A DNA stretch of 64,000 nucleotides from Thiotrichaceae bacterium UBA4486 (GTDB lineage Bacteria > Pseudomonadota > Gammaproteobacteria > Eutrophobiales > Eutrophobiaceae). The DNA lies in contig DGNS01000010.1 of the NCBI GenBank assembly GCA_002389045.1, forward strand, positions 121,581 to 185,580, written 5' to 3'. Under the pieces are notes generated by a model that was given only the letters and a program-made list of their open reading frames with translations, made no database searches and was not told the DNA's origin. Position 1 is the stretch's first letter. Each line of letters begins with the position of its first letter. The translations under genes and the position numbers were made by a program. This document shows, one piece after another, positions 18,384-27,408 of this stretch.

Positions 18384-19537
18384 TCACGCTTCGTTAAGTG
18401 ATGAATGATACGCATATAACCGCCGCTGCAAAGAATGTCTAATGAACAACGTCGACGCACTTTCGTTTCGCTCTACTAGCCGGTGAATCTTACCAGTTAC
18501 GTCTTCAACTTTGTTCAATCTTGACGCAGCTTCCAATGCGCGATCGCAGTCCTCGACCACATCTGCGCTGGACACTTCGTAACCCCACCCTTCAGTCAAC
18601 CAACGCAGCGCTGCCTGGCGGAGCCCAAGGCAAACTCCGGCGCCGTGTCGAGGTAATCCCTGGCCGCCCTTGTCAACGTTTTCGGATCACAGTGATTCCG
18701 GTTGGCCAACTCCAATGCCAGTTCATCAAGTTCGAGTTCCTTAGCTGTCGCGAACCACTTACCCTCTTCTCCCGGCGCGGTAGCGATGAGGTCGGCCAGG
18801 ATCTCTGACGGCTCCTTCATGGGATAGCGCTTCGCGACTGCGCGAAACCGGGTGATGTAGGAATTGCCCACCGCGGCGTTTAATCCATAGCGCTGGTAGG
18901 CCTCCTCATGCAGACCGGACGAGATCAGGATCTCTTCGCAGGCCTGGTCGATCATGGAATCCGGCTGGATCAGCCCGCGCGAGGCCTCGGCATACTGGAC
19001 AGCCTCCGCCTTCCTGCCCAGGGCCAGGAGCGCCTCGACGCCATAGTGCCGGTAGTGCCAGGAAGGGTATCGGGGCAATTCCAACAAATCGAGCAGCTCT
19101 TCATAGCGACCTGTCACCAATAGACAAGACAGACACGCCGTCGCGCCGTGAAAATAGCCGCCAGGATTCGGGTCCGTCCAGCAGGCGCGGAGCGGGGACA
19201 CCAGATCATTGTCCCATCGTCCGGCGACTTCCACCGAGGCACATATCTCGCCCCACCGGTCACCGACCGGGCTGAGATATTCAACACCATCATCTGCCAT
19301 GGCCTGCCAGAGCCGGTCGAGCTATTTACCCCGCATCTTCTCGTCCGCGGGCCCGTTGATGATGATCGGTATCAGTGCGTCCAGCGCCTTGTTGACAGCC
19401 GACCCCAAGGCGCCACTGGAACTGTCCACATGCTCCAGTGCCGGCCAGATCTTTTCCATCAGACGGATCACGCCCTCTGCCCCGAAAAGAGGATCTTTCT
19501 TCGCGACCTTTTTAATCTCTGAAACTGCCTCGCGCAA
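18384..19537 (-). pseudogene. Decayed helical-repeat hypothetical gene (nonsense plus frameshift)
   Basis: Three consecutive minus-strand pieces (19537-19322, 19300-18596, 18599-18384) read as one protein. The first ends ADEKMRGK at an in-frame TAG, directly continued by LDRLWQAMADDG, so a TGG-to-TAG change is likely. The second ends with a frameshift near 18600-18615, after which the reading resumes as ALRWLTEGWGYEV. The product would be an alpha-helical, TPR-like cytosolic protein (GRYEELLDLL, EEILISSGLHEEAYQRYG). I recognise its style as an uncharacterised family, without a function. The first piece opens at a TTG and may itself lack the original N-terminus. Confidence 0.75.
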
Positions 19538-19568
19538 CAGAATGACTATTGAGCTCCTCTCCGATCAC

Positions 19569-22500
19569 TTATGGTCCTAACTGCCTACTATTCGAAAAAT
19601 AGGCTGAGAGCTCTAATGTAATATCCCTTGGGTTATCCGGCCTTGAAGCCCCGGTCAACAGAAAATGCAACAGGTCCTCCTGATCGGGTTGTCCAAGCGC
19701 TAAACGATACAACACTCTCTGCTCCTTCATTAATTCCAGCCAATATTGTTGTTCACTGGTAGGCACATCAAACACATAGCGTTTAACGTCAGCGCCTTTA
19801 AACACCCACCAGGGACAGAGACCCGACGCATCGGATAGCTGCTCTTCTGCGAGTTCTGCAAGACGTTGCCATGGGCTGATACTGGCCGGCAATCCAATCC
19901 AGAGCTTGTCACCAAGTGCGCGTGCAATTTCTTTACGTGTAGAGTGCCCCGCAAATCGCTGGATGCGCCCTTCACGCTGTTCAAGATCAACAGGATTATG
20001 TGACAAGTCCCAGTGGACAAGACTGGAACACCATGCATGGAAATCCAGCCCTTCCTGTCCAACAGATGTCGTTGCAAGTACGTTAGGCCAAAATGGCGTA
20101 TTAAAGGCACGACGAATTTCGTCCGTTCGCAGCGGTCTGTCTGTTACCTCCATGCCTTGTATAGTCACTGACCGCACTTCGCTCATTGGCATAGCCACAT
20201 GGCAGCGCAACGGGAAGGTTCGTTTCCAGTTTCCGGAGAGTTCGTGCAGACGGAATATTCCAGACCTCAGCTGGAAGCCATCAAGCAGCTCATTAGCTAA
20301 TTCTTCGCCTGTCAGATTATGCAGCGTACGGAGCAACCATAATTGTTCATCAAGCACTGCTTCCAGGTTACCATCCCTGATGGCTTCCATGACGGCATGG
20401 GGATATGAGTCTTCTTCACTACCAAGGGTTGCCGCAAACAACGGATTGTCCAGATAATTACGCAGCCCTTGCCAGGATACCATTAGCGTGTGATAGAAAC
20501 CGTCGTCTTTCACGGCATCCGGCCAATGTCTTTTTAATGCCCTTCCAACGGCCACACCCGGGCTATGAAATGCGTAGTCGACCAGCGCATCAAGCTCTCT
20601 GCCCGAGAGCTCATCCAGTCCGGCTTTCGCCTGCTCCTCCCATTCATTAAGTAGTCTTCCCAGACCTTGCTCCTCTTCCCCACGCCCCGTTTGGTGGTGA
20701 ACTTGCCACCAATACCAGAGCGAGCTCTCCCATAACCCTGCTGTCTCCTCAATCTGTCCCAGAAGCATCCAGACGGACCGATTACGCCGTAGGCGAAGAT
20801 TGATCGCTATTCCAAGCTCCGAGAGTGCAAGAATCAGTTGTGAGCGCAGCTTGCGTCTGATGCGGGAGGGTATATGTTCCTTGCACTCAAGTGGATCGGT
20901 GTTTTCAATGAGCCAGGGTGACGGATGGAAATAGCCAAGTAGCGCATTCCGACCCGGGCTTGGCTGAAGCAGCCTTCGGTCAGTGAGATCTCTATATGAG
21001 AATCCATTCCCACTGAATAGGTGGGATTCCACAGCATAAGACACTAGTGATGCAATTGCCTGAGGAACAGCTCTGAAACGGCTGAATATAAGCACCTTAC
21101 CGGGATGACCTTCTGCTCGCGCCCACCGTTTCTTCTGTGGCCACCAGGCCATGGATGGCTGCAACCACGGCAGTAGCTGTGCATCGTAGTCGAGTAGTTC
21201 GATCAGTGAGCGTACTTTTGGATGTGGGATTCGCTCCATCGGCAAGAATGAATCCCGCATTCGTTTGGTCAGTTTCGGTAAGGCTTTGTCAACTGGTCCC
21301 TTTGTTGCTTGTTGCCAGGCCTTATACCTGGGCCCCATTGCCTGTGCTGGCAGGGGGATGGAGGTCCAGTAGGGTACCGCTGCCCCAGCTTGCCAATGCC
21401 CAATGGAATGGGCGAAATGTCGGTAAACGCGGACATCTTCCACCAATAGAGGCGCTGGCAAATGCAATGTACTGTGTTCCGACCAGCCATCTTGATGCGA
21501 GGCTCGCTCCGTTCGTGACATGATAGGACGAAGCAGACGCTGTATCTCGTCGCGTAGTTTTTCTGCTCCTGTAATATCCATCTCGCTGCGGCGGATTGAA
21601 GTCTGCAGGGCAGAAAACAATTCCTGAGCCCGCCTTCGCTTTGCCTTCGCAGCAGCATCTCCTCCATACAAAAATTCGACCAGGTCGAAGAATTCTTCGT
21701 GATGCGGAATACCGACGTCCCTATCCCGATTTCTCGTATACAGACGATAAGGGGTGGCTGATAGCAGGAGCAACGATGCAGTAATACCGGACCCCTCGCC
21801 ACGCAGGCGCTTGATCACCCTGCGGGCGCCCTCGTCGATCTTGGATGACAAAAGATCCCGGAAATTCTGGAATTCATCAAAAATAACAAGGTCCGGACTG
21901 AGCCCTTCAATGGCAGAGGCTGCCAAAGCATTACGCATACGGGCAATCAAATCCAGATCTTCATCTACGTCAAGGAGTGCCGGAAGCACATGTTGACCCT
22001 TATGCAGCTGGAATTCCTTACGGACAGACTCATAAAAGGCACGAACCAGACGCCCATTTCCCTTAATGCGTTTCCGTTGTGTTTTTACGACCCAGCGCCA
22101 ATAGGTTTCGGCATTTCGCCGAAAGAGATGTCTGCGCTGTCCCCGTAATAGTTTGGGCCAGAGCCGTTTTACCAGGCAATGAATCAGCGCACGTTCTTCC
22201 TGACGGCCATCGCGCCGCCGACTCTTTCGGATGGGGATGGATGTTTCCGGTGTCAGTGTGTACAAATTGAGTTTGGGGTGCGAAGGTGGGTCGTGGAGTG
22301 GGACGAGCGTCAAACGGTCCACGTTGCAATGCGCTGACGATCGCTCGTCCTCAGGCAATATTTCCAATATTTTCCTGCGGTTCTGTGCAGCAATTGAGAG
22401 ACTATTACAGACATAAAAGACCACCAGTGGGCCACTTTTCGCCTCCATCATCCGCAACATGATTTGCTGGGCGACCACAGTCTTCCCGAGCCCGACTTCA

Positions 22501-22589
22501 TCTGCCACAAGAAAACGGGCATTGCGTCGACGGAATGCGCGTAACGCTGCTTCCACGGTAGCAGTTTGAAATGCCCTGGGATTAGCCAT
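19569..22589 (-). CDS. SNF2-type DNA helicase/translocase (Azaca ZacC-like)
   Basis: This is a 1006-aa superfamily 2 ATPase. Walker A is DEVGLGKT at residues 30-37, the SNF2-style DE-x-GLGKT. The motif II region is VIFDEFQNF near residue 240. The C-terminal RecA domain has TTSVGQEGLDFHAW and QREGRIQRFAGH (about 860-910). The middle is a long insertion of several hundred residues. It probably translocates on dsDNA in an anti-phage complex with its neighbours. It overlaps the upstream PLD nuclease gene by eight bases, so the two are translationally coupled. It is the last gene of the five-gene operon. Assignment to the Azaca system rests on the DUF6361-PLD-helicase trio and is from memory, without a search. 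Confidence 0.85.
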   Translation of the reverse strand: MANPRAFQTATVEAALRAFRRRNARFLVADEVGLGKTVVAQQIMLRMMEAKSGPLVVFYVCNSLSIAAQNRRKILEILPEDERSSAHCNVDRLTLVPLHDPPSHPKLNLYTLTPETSIPIRKSRRRDGRQEERALIHCLVKRLWPKLLRGQRRHLFRRNAETYWRWVVKTQRKRIKGNGRLVRAFYESVRKEFQLHKGQHVLPALLDVDEDLDLIARMRNALAASAIEGLSPDLVIFDEFQNFRDLLSSKIDEGARRVIKRLRGEGSGITASLLLLSATPYRLYTRNRDRDVGIPHHEEFFDLVEFLYGGDAAAKAKRRRAQELFSALQTSIRRSEMDITGAEKLRDEIQRLLRPIMSRTERASHQDGWSEHSTLHLPAPLLVEDVRVYRHFAHSIGHWQAGAAVPYWTSIPLPAQAMGPRYKAWQQATKGPVDKALPKLTKRMRDSFLPMERIPHPKVRSLIELLDYDAQLLPWLQPSMAWWPQKKRWARAEGHPGKVLIFSRFRAVPQAIASLVSYAVESHLFSGNGFSYRDLTDRRLLQPSPGRNALLGYFHPSPWLIENTDPLECKEHIPSRIRRKLRSQLILALSELGIAINLRLRRNRSVWMLLGQIEETAGLWESSLWYWWQVHHQTGRGEEEQGLGRLLNEWEEQAKAGLDELSGRELDALVDYAFHSPGVAVGRALKRHWPDAVKDDGFYHTLMVSWQGLRNYLDNPLFAATLGSEEDSYPHAVMEAIRDGNLEAVLDEQLWLLRTLHNLTGEELANELLDGFQLRSGIFRLHELSGNWKRTFPLRCHVAMPMSEVRSVTIQGMEVTDRPLRTDEIRRAFNTPFWPNVLATTSVGQEGLDFHAWCSSLVHWDLSHNPVDLEQREGRIQRFAGHSTRKEIARALGDKLWIGLPASISPWQRLAELAEEQLSDASGLCPWWVFKGADVKRYVFDVPTSEQQYWLELMKEQRVLYRLALGQPDQEDLLHFLLTGASRPDNPRDITLELSAYFSNSRQLGP

Positions 22590-24390
22590 GACGCAATTGC
22601 TTCGTCAGCTCAGGTCGGATGACATCCCACGTTGTCGCAAATTCCTGCAGAACAGCCAGATCATCCGCGTCGGTTTCTTTATTATCCTGCTCACTCAGAT
22701 ACTTCACATAAGCTTTGAGTTTCTGGTCTACTAATCGGAGAGAGTCTGGATTACGCGACCAGGCGCGCAACACTTCTTCCAGTGATGGCGCCCACCACGG
22801 CGTTCCCAGAACTGAGCTCCCACCCACCCTTTTACCCGGCTTTGATTCCTCATCCCAGCCTCCACCCCCATCTCCGATAGATTCCGGATGCAGAAGTGAT
22901 CGGATCCATTCGAGAAATACTCGTGGGTTCAGGTGATGTGCCAGAGCCCGTTGGTCTCTATCGCTTGGCAAGCCCTCTACAACACCTGCTTTTTGAATCC
23001 ATTCAGCCTTGAACACACCAACACTGAGCTGAATCAGTACGAGTTCGGTTAGCTGGTAGGTGGCCACTGCTGGTAGTTCAAGTGATTTGACACCATGCGG
23101 ACAATTGACAAGTTGTGATGTCAGCAACCCCACTTCCATTCTTACACCTGGGAACCCGGGATTTAGTGCCACATCACTTGCCAATAATGGCACACCCTTC
23201 TTAAAAACCAGTCTGCCATCCCACTCAGATACGATTGCTTTTCGTGCTTCCTTCAGGAGTTCTTCTTGAGGATCCGGTTCTACACTATCCCGGTCATCCT
23301 CGGACAGGATGCGGCCGTTTGTAACGAATTCACGCAATCCGCTGTAAAGCTCATTAGCGATATCCAACTCGGCTATTGCCTCTGTGTTGTCACCCTGCCA
23401 TCCTCTGGCTGTTGCATTTGCACTTCCCAGCCAAACACGAGCCCCTTTTCGTAGTTTTGCGCAAATCAGTTTGGCATGAAGCCCTCGCAAGATCTGTTCT
23501 GCCTCATCTTGTCCTTCCTCAACTTCTTCAGTCTCTGTATCAATATCGGGAGCATCCATGTATAGCAGTTGCTCAAATCCGGTCGTTGGCTGCTGTTTCT
23601 GATCTAGCAATGCACTCAGCGCCATGCGGCTTGACAGTAGCAGCCGCCTGGTCGATGCACTGCCGCATTTGCCCAATTTCCGGGTAATTCCACCATCGAG
23701 AAAAGGGCTGATTACCAGCAGCTCTTCCGAATCTTCGGGTATATTTGGTAAGCCGGTTAGATGACCATCGTGACGGAATTCTATCTGTTTGACGTTGATA
23801 CCAGCAGGACTAACCCATGAAGCACTATCCAGTTCGCGCTTGATTGACGACTGTGTGTATCGTGTTAGTCCTGCAATATCCAATAGCGAACTGCCTATAT
23901 CGCCTATTCCCGCGACCAGTGACCCCTCCTCATCAGGATTTGCGACCAGCAGCAATCCCAGATCGTACGAATCGTCACGAGTCAAATTACGACTACCGAT
24001 CCAGAATCGCCATTGCACAATCCCTTGGTCGGGCTGTGTATAACGTATAAGTGCCAGCTTTGGATGCCAAGACTTAACCCGTTCATCGGTCTTAATCTCA
24101 CAAACAAACCGGTCCATGATACCCAGGATCGCAGGCTTTACCTTTGGCGCTGAAATACGCCCAGCCTGTACAAGAAACCGCAACCGATCACTTAATTTCT
24201 CATGGGCAGAGGCGAAGTCCACCTTGCTACCCGACCCACGATCATCGTCCAGACCCGCCAGAGCCAGCATGACGGCGACAAGTACAACCATGTCACATGA
24301 GTAGCTTGTGATAAGAGACAGGTCAGTCTCCCACCCTGGGTCTGGTCGGATAGCGTCCAGGTAGGAGAGTCCTCGGATATCCTTATTCAT
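22582..24390 (-). CDS. Phospholipase-D-fold nuclease (Azaca ZacB-like)
   Basis: The product is 602 aa from the ATG at 24390, which overlaps the DUF6361 stop in an ATGA; the frame is open to 24480, but that part duplicates the end of the upstream gene. Two HKD half-sites are visible. One is HPKLAL (His109, Lys111) with IGSRNLTRDD (about 131-140). The other is LHAKL (His305, Lys307) with LGSANATARG (about 321-330). Two half-sites in one chain form one PLD active site. This fold in defence operons with helicases usually acts as a nuclease. Substrate and specificity are not visible. Confidence 0.85.
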   Translation of the reverse strand: MNKDIRGLSYLDAIRPDPGWETDLSLITSYSCDMVVLVAVMLALAGLDDDRGSGSKVDFASAHEKLSDRLRFLVQAGRISAPKVKPAILGIMDRFVCEIKTDERVKSWHPKLALIRYTQPDQGIVQWRFWIGSRNLTRDDSYDLGLLLVANPDEEGSLVAGIGDIGSSLLDIAGLTRYTQSSIKRELDSASWVSPAGINVKQIEFRHDGHLTGLPNIPEDSEELLVISPFLDGGITRKLGKCGSASTRRLLLSSRMALSALLDQKQQPTTGFEQLLYMDAPDIDTETEEVEEGQDEAEQILRGLHAKLICAKLRKGARVWLGSANATARGWQGDNTEAIAELDIANELYSGLREFVTNGRILSEDDRDSVEPDPQEELLKEARKAIVSEWDGRLVFKKGVPLLASDVALNPGFPGVRMEVGLLTSQLVNCPHGVKSLELPAVATYQLTELVLIQLSVGVFKAEWIQKAGVVEGLPSDRDQRALAHHLNPRVFLEWIRSLLHPESIGDGGGGWDEESKPGKRVGGSSVLGTPWWAPSLEEVLRAWSRNPDSLRLVDQKLKAYVKYLSEQDNKETDADDLAVLQEFATTWDVIRPELTKQLRHG

Positions 24391-25616
24391 CCAGCACCCT
24401 TCAAGTCCTTTAGTAATCGGGTGATATTTGGCCAGCGGTATTGGATGGGTTCCGCAAGAGTCTGTTCTTGAGGTTGCCATTCAGCACGTCGCTCCTTTGC
24501 CGAGAATCGTCTTGGAAGCCGCGATCGCCTGCCTTTACGTATCTCCTCCGCCTTCGCGTAGACATCTCTCAGGTCCAATAGATTCTCTGGTTTCTCAAGC
24601 CAATCAAGCGTCGCATCCACCACATCGAGAAGATATGCTGGTAATCCTGGTAGGTCTGCTTGCAGCGCATCATGATCCAATGAACGACTTACCGCCTGGA
24701 AACGGCTAATCACCATTGGTAAATGTTCTCTGTGTCGACGGTCAGTAGACAACCCGTCCTCATCTTCCCGAATCGTTTCAACTAGTGCTGCATAAACGGC
24801 ACGGCCGACGGCAGACAATGCTGCAGCACTTCTTGACCGTTGCAATGCCTGCTTGTCTTCAGCGTCAGCAAACTGCAAAACAGGCCGGCCCCATGGAGCA
24901 CTGGCGTGGTTTATATCGAGTTTCTTGATATTTTCAGCGAGATAGGACAATAGAGAGGGCATATCACTATCTCCTGGTTTCTGTACCCCGACCAGCTGCC
25001 GCCGTACAAAAGCAGTCTCCTCCTGCGTCATCCGGAAAGATAAGGCGCTATTGTGGTCATGCCATTCTTTTGGCGCCGGTGGTGTTCGGATGAAAATATC
25101 GGGTACATCGTCAAGGTAGTGCCCGTCATCGTCTGTCAGACGTGACGCAACACCATAACGTTCGATCGCCCGATGCAGTTGTGACTTCGTGGGCCAGGTA
25201 CCATCGGGACGACGCCGCAGAAATCCCCAGGTACCCAATGCTGTCCAGTATACGAACGTGGGCGGCTGGCTGGTTGGCTCAGGGTAACTGCGTTTTCCGA
25301 TCGTACCATCCAGATCGCGCAGCCGGCCCGCCAAACCTGTCTCGGTAATAGAGACACGCTGTGCTATGCTCCTATGTCCACCGTCACCGACAAGATCCTG
25401 ATACATCCATGGTATGAAAAGAACATACCGCAATCTGGTGTGTAATACCGACGTCCCCGGAAAAAAGCGGTTGGCATAACCACTATGTATGAGGAGAAAA
25501 CCGATCTCATCCCGTACTCCCGTGACATCTTCGCGCAATTGAGTTTCGGCGCGGCTTAAAGCATCCTTTGATAACAGCACCCATCCGATGCTCGGTTTCA
25601 ATGCGCTTCTCCTCAA
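24387..25616 (-). CDS. DUF6361 family protein (Azaca ZacA-like)
   Basis: This 409-aa protein opens SIGWVLLSKDALSRAETQL, followed by FFPGTSVLHTRLRYVLFIPWMYQDL. That pattern is what I recall for DUF6361, a family of unknown function often found next to a PLD nuclease and a helicase. It is rich in Arg/Lys and has no recognised enzymatic motif. It may be a DNA-binding or target-recognition subunit; this is inference. It starts 49 bases after the NERD-UvrD gene and overlaps the PLD gene by four bases. Confidence 0.75.
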   Translation of the reverse strand: MRRSALKPSIGWVLLSKDALSRAETQLREDVTGVRDEIGFLLIHSGYANRFFPGTSVLHTRLRYVLFIPWMYQDLVGDGGHRSIAQRVSITETGLAGRLRDLDGTIGKRSYPEPTSQPPTFVYWTALGTWGFLRRRPDGTWPTKSQLHRAIERYGVASRLTDDDGHYLDDVPDIFIRTPPAPKEWHDHNSALSFRMTQEETAFVRRQLVGVQKPGDSDMPSLLSYLAENIKKLDINHASAPWGRPVLQFADAEDKQALQRSRSAAALSAVGRAVYAALVETIREDEDGLSTDRRHREHLPMVISRFQAVSRSLDHDALQADLPGLPAYLLDVVDATLDWLEKPENLLDLRDVYAKAEEIRKGRRSRLPRRFSAKERRAEWQPQEQTLAEPIQYRWPNITRLLKDLKGAG

Positions 25617-25665
25617 TTATCGATATTACTTATCTGGGCCTCGATACCCACATATGCCTTGAAAA

Positions 25666-27408
25666 CTAAGCATCTTGCTTAGCTGCATCGCAGACTTTCC
25701 AGCATACATCTGAAGTCGAAGCCACATATACTACTGATTTCGCACGAGATAGCCCGACGTACAGCAACTCTTGTTCCCGATCAAGGTCCAGAGTATCCAG
25801 CCCCCACAGAAATACGATGGCCGACTCCAGCCCCTTGAACCGCTTTACAGTATCAAGCAATACCGTTTCCTCTCTCCGCACACCTTCCGCGGACCATTGA
25901 TTCGGTCTAGGAAGTGGTCGCTCAAGAAGCTCGTCATAGTATTCCTGTTTACGTAATCCATCGGCCACAAGCACCGCAATATCGCCTGCAATAACTTGTT
26001 CTTTTGCAATCAAGTCAACAATCTTAGAATGTATTCTCGCGGCTTGCGCATCACGGCGTGCCGCTTCAATCAACTGGATTTCCTCACCAGCTATACCCGG
26101 CGGTGAAACTGGTTCTCCTTCATAATATTGGTATGCCGCACCATGTATCTGGTCAGTGTTTCGACAATTGGTTACCAATAAATAGGGTTCGTTCTTGATT
26201 GGAAATGAGCGTGCTCTTGAATAGACATTCTGATTGTCGTCAAAGAATATATAGAGTGGGCTTGTTTCATAATCTGCTAGCAGCATCTCAATGGAGAACC
26301 AATATTCTTCCCTGAAATCCTGGCCCTCATCACAAACTATCGCATCATACTGCCTCTGCACGACATCCAGTGAGTACGTGAGGGCCGCAGGATATTGCAC
26401 ATCAAACAAATCCATCCCAGGGTATGTTTGTTTCGCCTCATCAAGCATATCGCGACCACTCTGGTCCTCCGACATCCTAACGCGCAAATAGCAAAGCTGG
26501 TGAAAGCTCATCACATCCAGATTTTCGAAGTGCCCACAGACATCTGACAAATGATCAGCCAACTGCCGATTATAGCAGGTAAGAAGTGTATTAAATCCCT
26601 CGGCAGCAATCCTCTTCGCCTTCTCGACTGCTAACACTGTTTTCCCAGTTCCTGCTCCGCCACTGATTGATACCCGGCGCTGAGATCTAAGCACATCAAG
26701 CACGCGAAGCTGATCTTGTGTAAGCTTGAGATGCTGTTCTTCTTGATCCCTAATCCGCGCCGAAACAAGCGGAGATACTTCAAACGAATGTGCGAAGGTG
26801 TTTTTAATTATCTCAATACCCTGTGGGCCTATTGGGTCCGCCCTGTCATCGTCGCCTGACCAATATTCCAATGCCGACTTTATCCATTCCGGAATATTTC
26901 TCAGATCGTCTTCTATACCAATGAGGCATCCCGGAAGATCTGCCCGGACAATTGGCCCGGCCTCGTTGATATCCGGAAAAAATACGGCATGCCCACAAGC
27001 GATGCGGCCGGGCCCATATCGACCCCATATGGGGCTCTCCCTTAGCTTTGCCAGGATCGAATACTTTGCCCGCAACGCCTGCTCAATAGGGTTCTTTATT
27101 TCATGCTTGATATTATGACGGTCAATCGAGTACCAGTGCCCATTGTCACCGTCGAAACAGACACCACCACCTTTTACCTCGACGCAGATATAGCCATGCT
27201 CAGGATGAGCAATCAGAAAATCCGCTTCTCCATCTCGTGCCTGATCATCTTTCCTTCGTAAAATCCAGTTCACCTGAAACAGCACGAGGTATTCTTCGGG
27301 CAATCGATCTCGGAGAGTCCGATAGAGTTTGGCCTCGGCCGCTGATTCCAGTCGATCAAGTTCCTGTTCGCTGAGCTCAGGGATCATCTGACCCATCGTC
27401 ATCCTCAA
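25666..27408 (-). CDS. NERD nuclease-UvrD helicase fusion
   Basis: This 580-aa protein joins two domains. The N-terminal NERD (nuclease-related, PD-(D/E)xK-fold) domain shows GEADFLIAHPEHGYICVEVKGG at about 60-80, with the D...E-x-K residues in place. A UvrD-type superfamily 1 helicase follows, with Walker A SGGAGTGKTV (about 250), a DEGQDF motif II, and RFKGLE plus LYVGLSRAK in the C-terminal half. It could unwind and cut DNA ends. It overlaps the upstream giant ATPase gene by 32 bases (or 20 if it starts at the internal ATG at 27396), so the two are coupled. This gene type is not one of the three Azaca components. Confidence 0.85.
   Translation of the reverse strand: MRMTMGQMIPELSEQELDRLESAAEAKLYRTLRDRLPEEYLVLFQVNWILRRKDDQARDGEADFLIAHPEHGYICVEVKGGGVCFDGDNGHWYSIDRHNIKHEIKNPIEQALRAKYSILAKLRESPIWGRYGPGRIACGHAVFFPDINEAGPIVRADLPGCLIGIEDDLRNIPEWIKSALEYWSGDDDRADPIGPQGIEIIKNTFAHSFEVSPLVSARIRDQEEQHLKLTQDQLRVLDVLRSQRRVSISGGAGTGKTVLAVEKAKRIAAEGFNTLLTCYNRQLADHLSDVCGHFENLDVMSFHQLCYLRVRMSEDQSGRDMLDEAKQTYPGMDLFDVQYPAALTYSLDVVQRQYDAIVCDEGQDFREEYWFSIEMLLADYETSPLYIFFDDNQNVYSRARSFPIKNEPYLLVTNCRNTDQIHGAAYQYYEGEPVSPPGIAGEEIQLIEAARRDAQAARIHSKIVDLIAKEQVIAGDIAVLVADGLRKQEYYDELLERPLPRPNQWSAEGVRREETVLLDTVKRFKGLESAIVFLWGLDTLDLDREQELLYVGLSRAKSVVYVASTSDVCWKVCDAAKQDA

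Noticed and set aside
19569..24390. DISARM (helicase plus PLD nuclease)
   Set aside because: No DrmB-like protein or DUF1998 helicase tail is seen, and the DUF6361 partner points to Azaca. Some PLD-helicase resemblance remains.
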